From the NCBI GenBank assembly GCA_002414385.1, contig DHZH01000002.1:1-64000 (forward strand): a stretch of 64,000 bases of DNA, in the 5' to 3' direction. Source of the stretch: Gammaproteobacteria bacterium UBA5109 (GTDB lineage Bacteria; Pseudomonadota; Gammaproteobacteria; Pseudomonadales; Pseudohongiellaceae). The position numbers and the translations under genes are program-made. The notes beneath the pieces were generated by a model. That model saw only the letters and a program-made list of their open reading frames with translations. It did not search any database and was not told the DNA's origin. Position 1 is the stretch's first letter; each line of letters starts with the position of its first letter. Of this stretch, positions 63,180-64,000 are shown piece after piece.

Positions 63180-64000
63180 TTGACTCAGATTCCCAGCAGG
63201 AAAATTCCAGCAGACTATCGTCGTATCGTGTTACTGAATCCGACCCGCTACCTGGGTAATCTCCTGATCGCAGGAGGGCTGATTCAGGATTTCTACCATT
63301 ACTGCCGGGAACGCGAGATAGAATTTTTACTGGTCATTGATGCAGCCTACCGGGATTTATTGCAGGGCTCACTCCCTGACAAAGTACTGCTTTTCTATCC
63401 ACGTAAATTAATCAGACAAGGCTCCATCTGGCAAAAACTTACTGCCTATCTGGGCTGTCTTTTTGCCATTCGCCGTTTCAAAGCCGACATTGCGTTTAAT
63501 ATTGAGGAAGACAGTGTTTCCCATCGCCTGACTCAACTGTCCGGGGCAAGTTTCAGGATCGGCAGTAATGTGCAGCGTCACAAGCATGGATATGACCATG
63601 TTCTGGATATCAACTATCTGCAGCGTAATGCGGCACGACGTCATCGCTGGTACGGCTATGCCGATGTTTTTGCTGCATTGGGCCTGCCGGAAACCCGGGC
63701 CGGATATCTGCGGCTGTCTGTCCCGGGGGTAGAAAAGGAGTTTCAACAAAAACTGGAGAATCTTGGCCTTGACCTGACTGGCCCGACAGTAATTATTCAT
63801 GCCGGTGCCGCCAAAGATTATAAAAAGTGGCCGGCATCCAGCTTTGCGCATTTGATTCTCCTGCTCAGGAAGGCTGGTTACCAAAGCCTGCTGATCGGTG
63901 CCGGACAGGCTGATCAGGAAAGCAACATCAGGATACTGCAAGAGCTGCACAGCCTGGATCCGGAGCTTGCCTGCCTTGATCTCTGCAATCAGTTTTCTCT
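63180..64000 (+). CDS. Family 9 glycosyltransferase (heptosyltransferase-like), partial at the right edge
   Basis: The frame runs from a stop at 63141 to the window end without a stop. A TTG at 63180 (T-Q-I-P-S-R) is the only reasonable start and has no clear ribosome site; a GTG at 63228 is also in frame. Motifs: RIVLLNPTRYLGNLLIAGG (with LLNPT in place of the usual LRxxxIGD), GPTVIIHAGAAKDYKKWP and FAHLILLLRKAGYQSLLIGA, typical of LPS heptosyltransferases. At least 273 codons are inside the window. It lies in the LPS gene cluster with hldE and waaA. Confidence 0.8.
   Translation, partial: MTQIPSRKIPADYRRIVLLNPTRYLGNLLIAGGLIQDFYHYCREREIEFLLVIDAAYRDLLQGSLPDKVLLFYPRKLIRQGSIWQKLTAYLGCLFAIRRFKADIAFNIEEDSVSHRLTQLSGASFRIGSNVQRHKHGYDHVLDINYLQRNAARRHRWYGYADVFAALGLPETRAGYLRLSVPGVEKEFQQKLENLGLDLTGPTVIIHAGAAKDYKKWPASSFAHLILLLRKAGYQSLLIGAGQADQESNIRILQELHSLDPELACLDLCNQFS

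Noticed and set aside
63408..63950. 180-codon minus-strand frame at the right end
   Set aside because: Antisense to the heptosyltransferase-like gene, whose frame has clear GT9 motifs.
1..64000. CRISPR array, prophage or defence island
   Set aside because: No regularly spaced direct repeats, integrase, transposase, phage structural gene or restriction/toxin gene was seen on either strand.

Overview
The window reads as a chromosomal segment of a free-living gammaproteobacterium, probably a marine or aquatic relative of the Pseudomonadales/Cellvibrionales. The support is gene order (rpsF-rpsR-membrane protein-rplI, dnaB-alr-radA, queG, orn/rsgA, psd, efp/epmA/epmB, fimX, parC-parE-yqiA-cpdA-DUF1249/tolC, waaA, hldE), which from memory follows much of the Pseudomonas order, plus TonB-dependent receptors, Kdo/heptose LPS genes and REP-like palindromes of the TGTAGGAGGGGCTTTAGCCC type. 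Genes are dense on both strands. No rRNA, CRISPR array, prophage or transposase was found. The one tRNA is tRNA-Leu(CAG) at the left edge.

Left third (1-25 kb): rnr-rlmB, two SAM methyltransferases, the ribosomal operon (S6 and L9 both with unusual acidic tails), a membrane-anchored winged-helix regulator next to a TonB receptor with shared TTAACG palindromes, a dicarboxylate/amino-acid symporter, a Na/Pi cotransporter, and a replication/repair block (dnaB, alr, radA, a protein with three DnaT-like repeats). It continues with queG, a spermidine-synthase-like protein split into membrane and soluble halves, and a run of small proteins including an encapsulated-ferritin homologue with no shell gene in view.

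Middle (25-45 kb): PhzF-like, CDGSH and M13 peptidase genes, then an intergenic region holding a strong candidate for an undescribed sigma54-dependent small RNA (NtrC-like site, near-perfect -24/-12 promoter, three hairpins, repeated TCCCCTTG, intrinsic terminator). Then orn, rsgA, a rhodanese, psd and the complete EF-P lysylation set. A dense signalling island follows: a FimX-like degenerate GGDEF/EAL protein, an AhpA-like sensor fused to a cyclase-like domain lacking its metal ligands, two response regulators each tail-to-tail with a membrane histidine kinase, a small membrane protein and a GNAT-like protein.

Right third (45-64 kb): a TonB receptor, the topoisomerase IV/CpdA operon, tolC behind a perfect palindrome, and an envelope cluster with waaA, hldE, a lipid A acyltransferase fused to a kinase-like domain, a family 2 glycosyltransferase and a heptosyltransferase-like gene running off the end. 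Between them sits a coupled FAD oxidoreductase/aldo-keto reductase pair. All family calls come from reading motifs; no database search was run.
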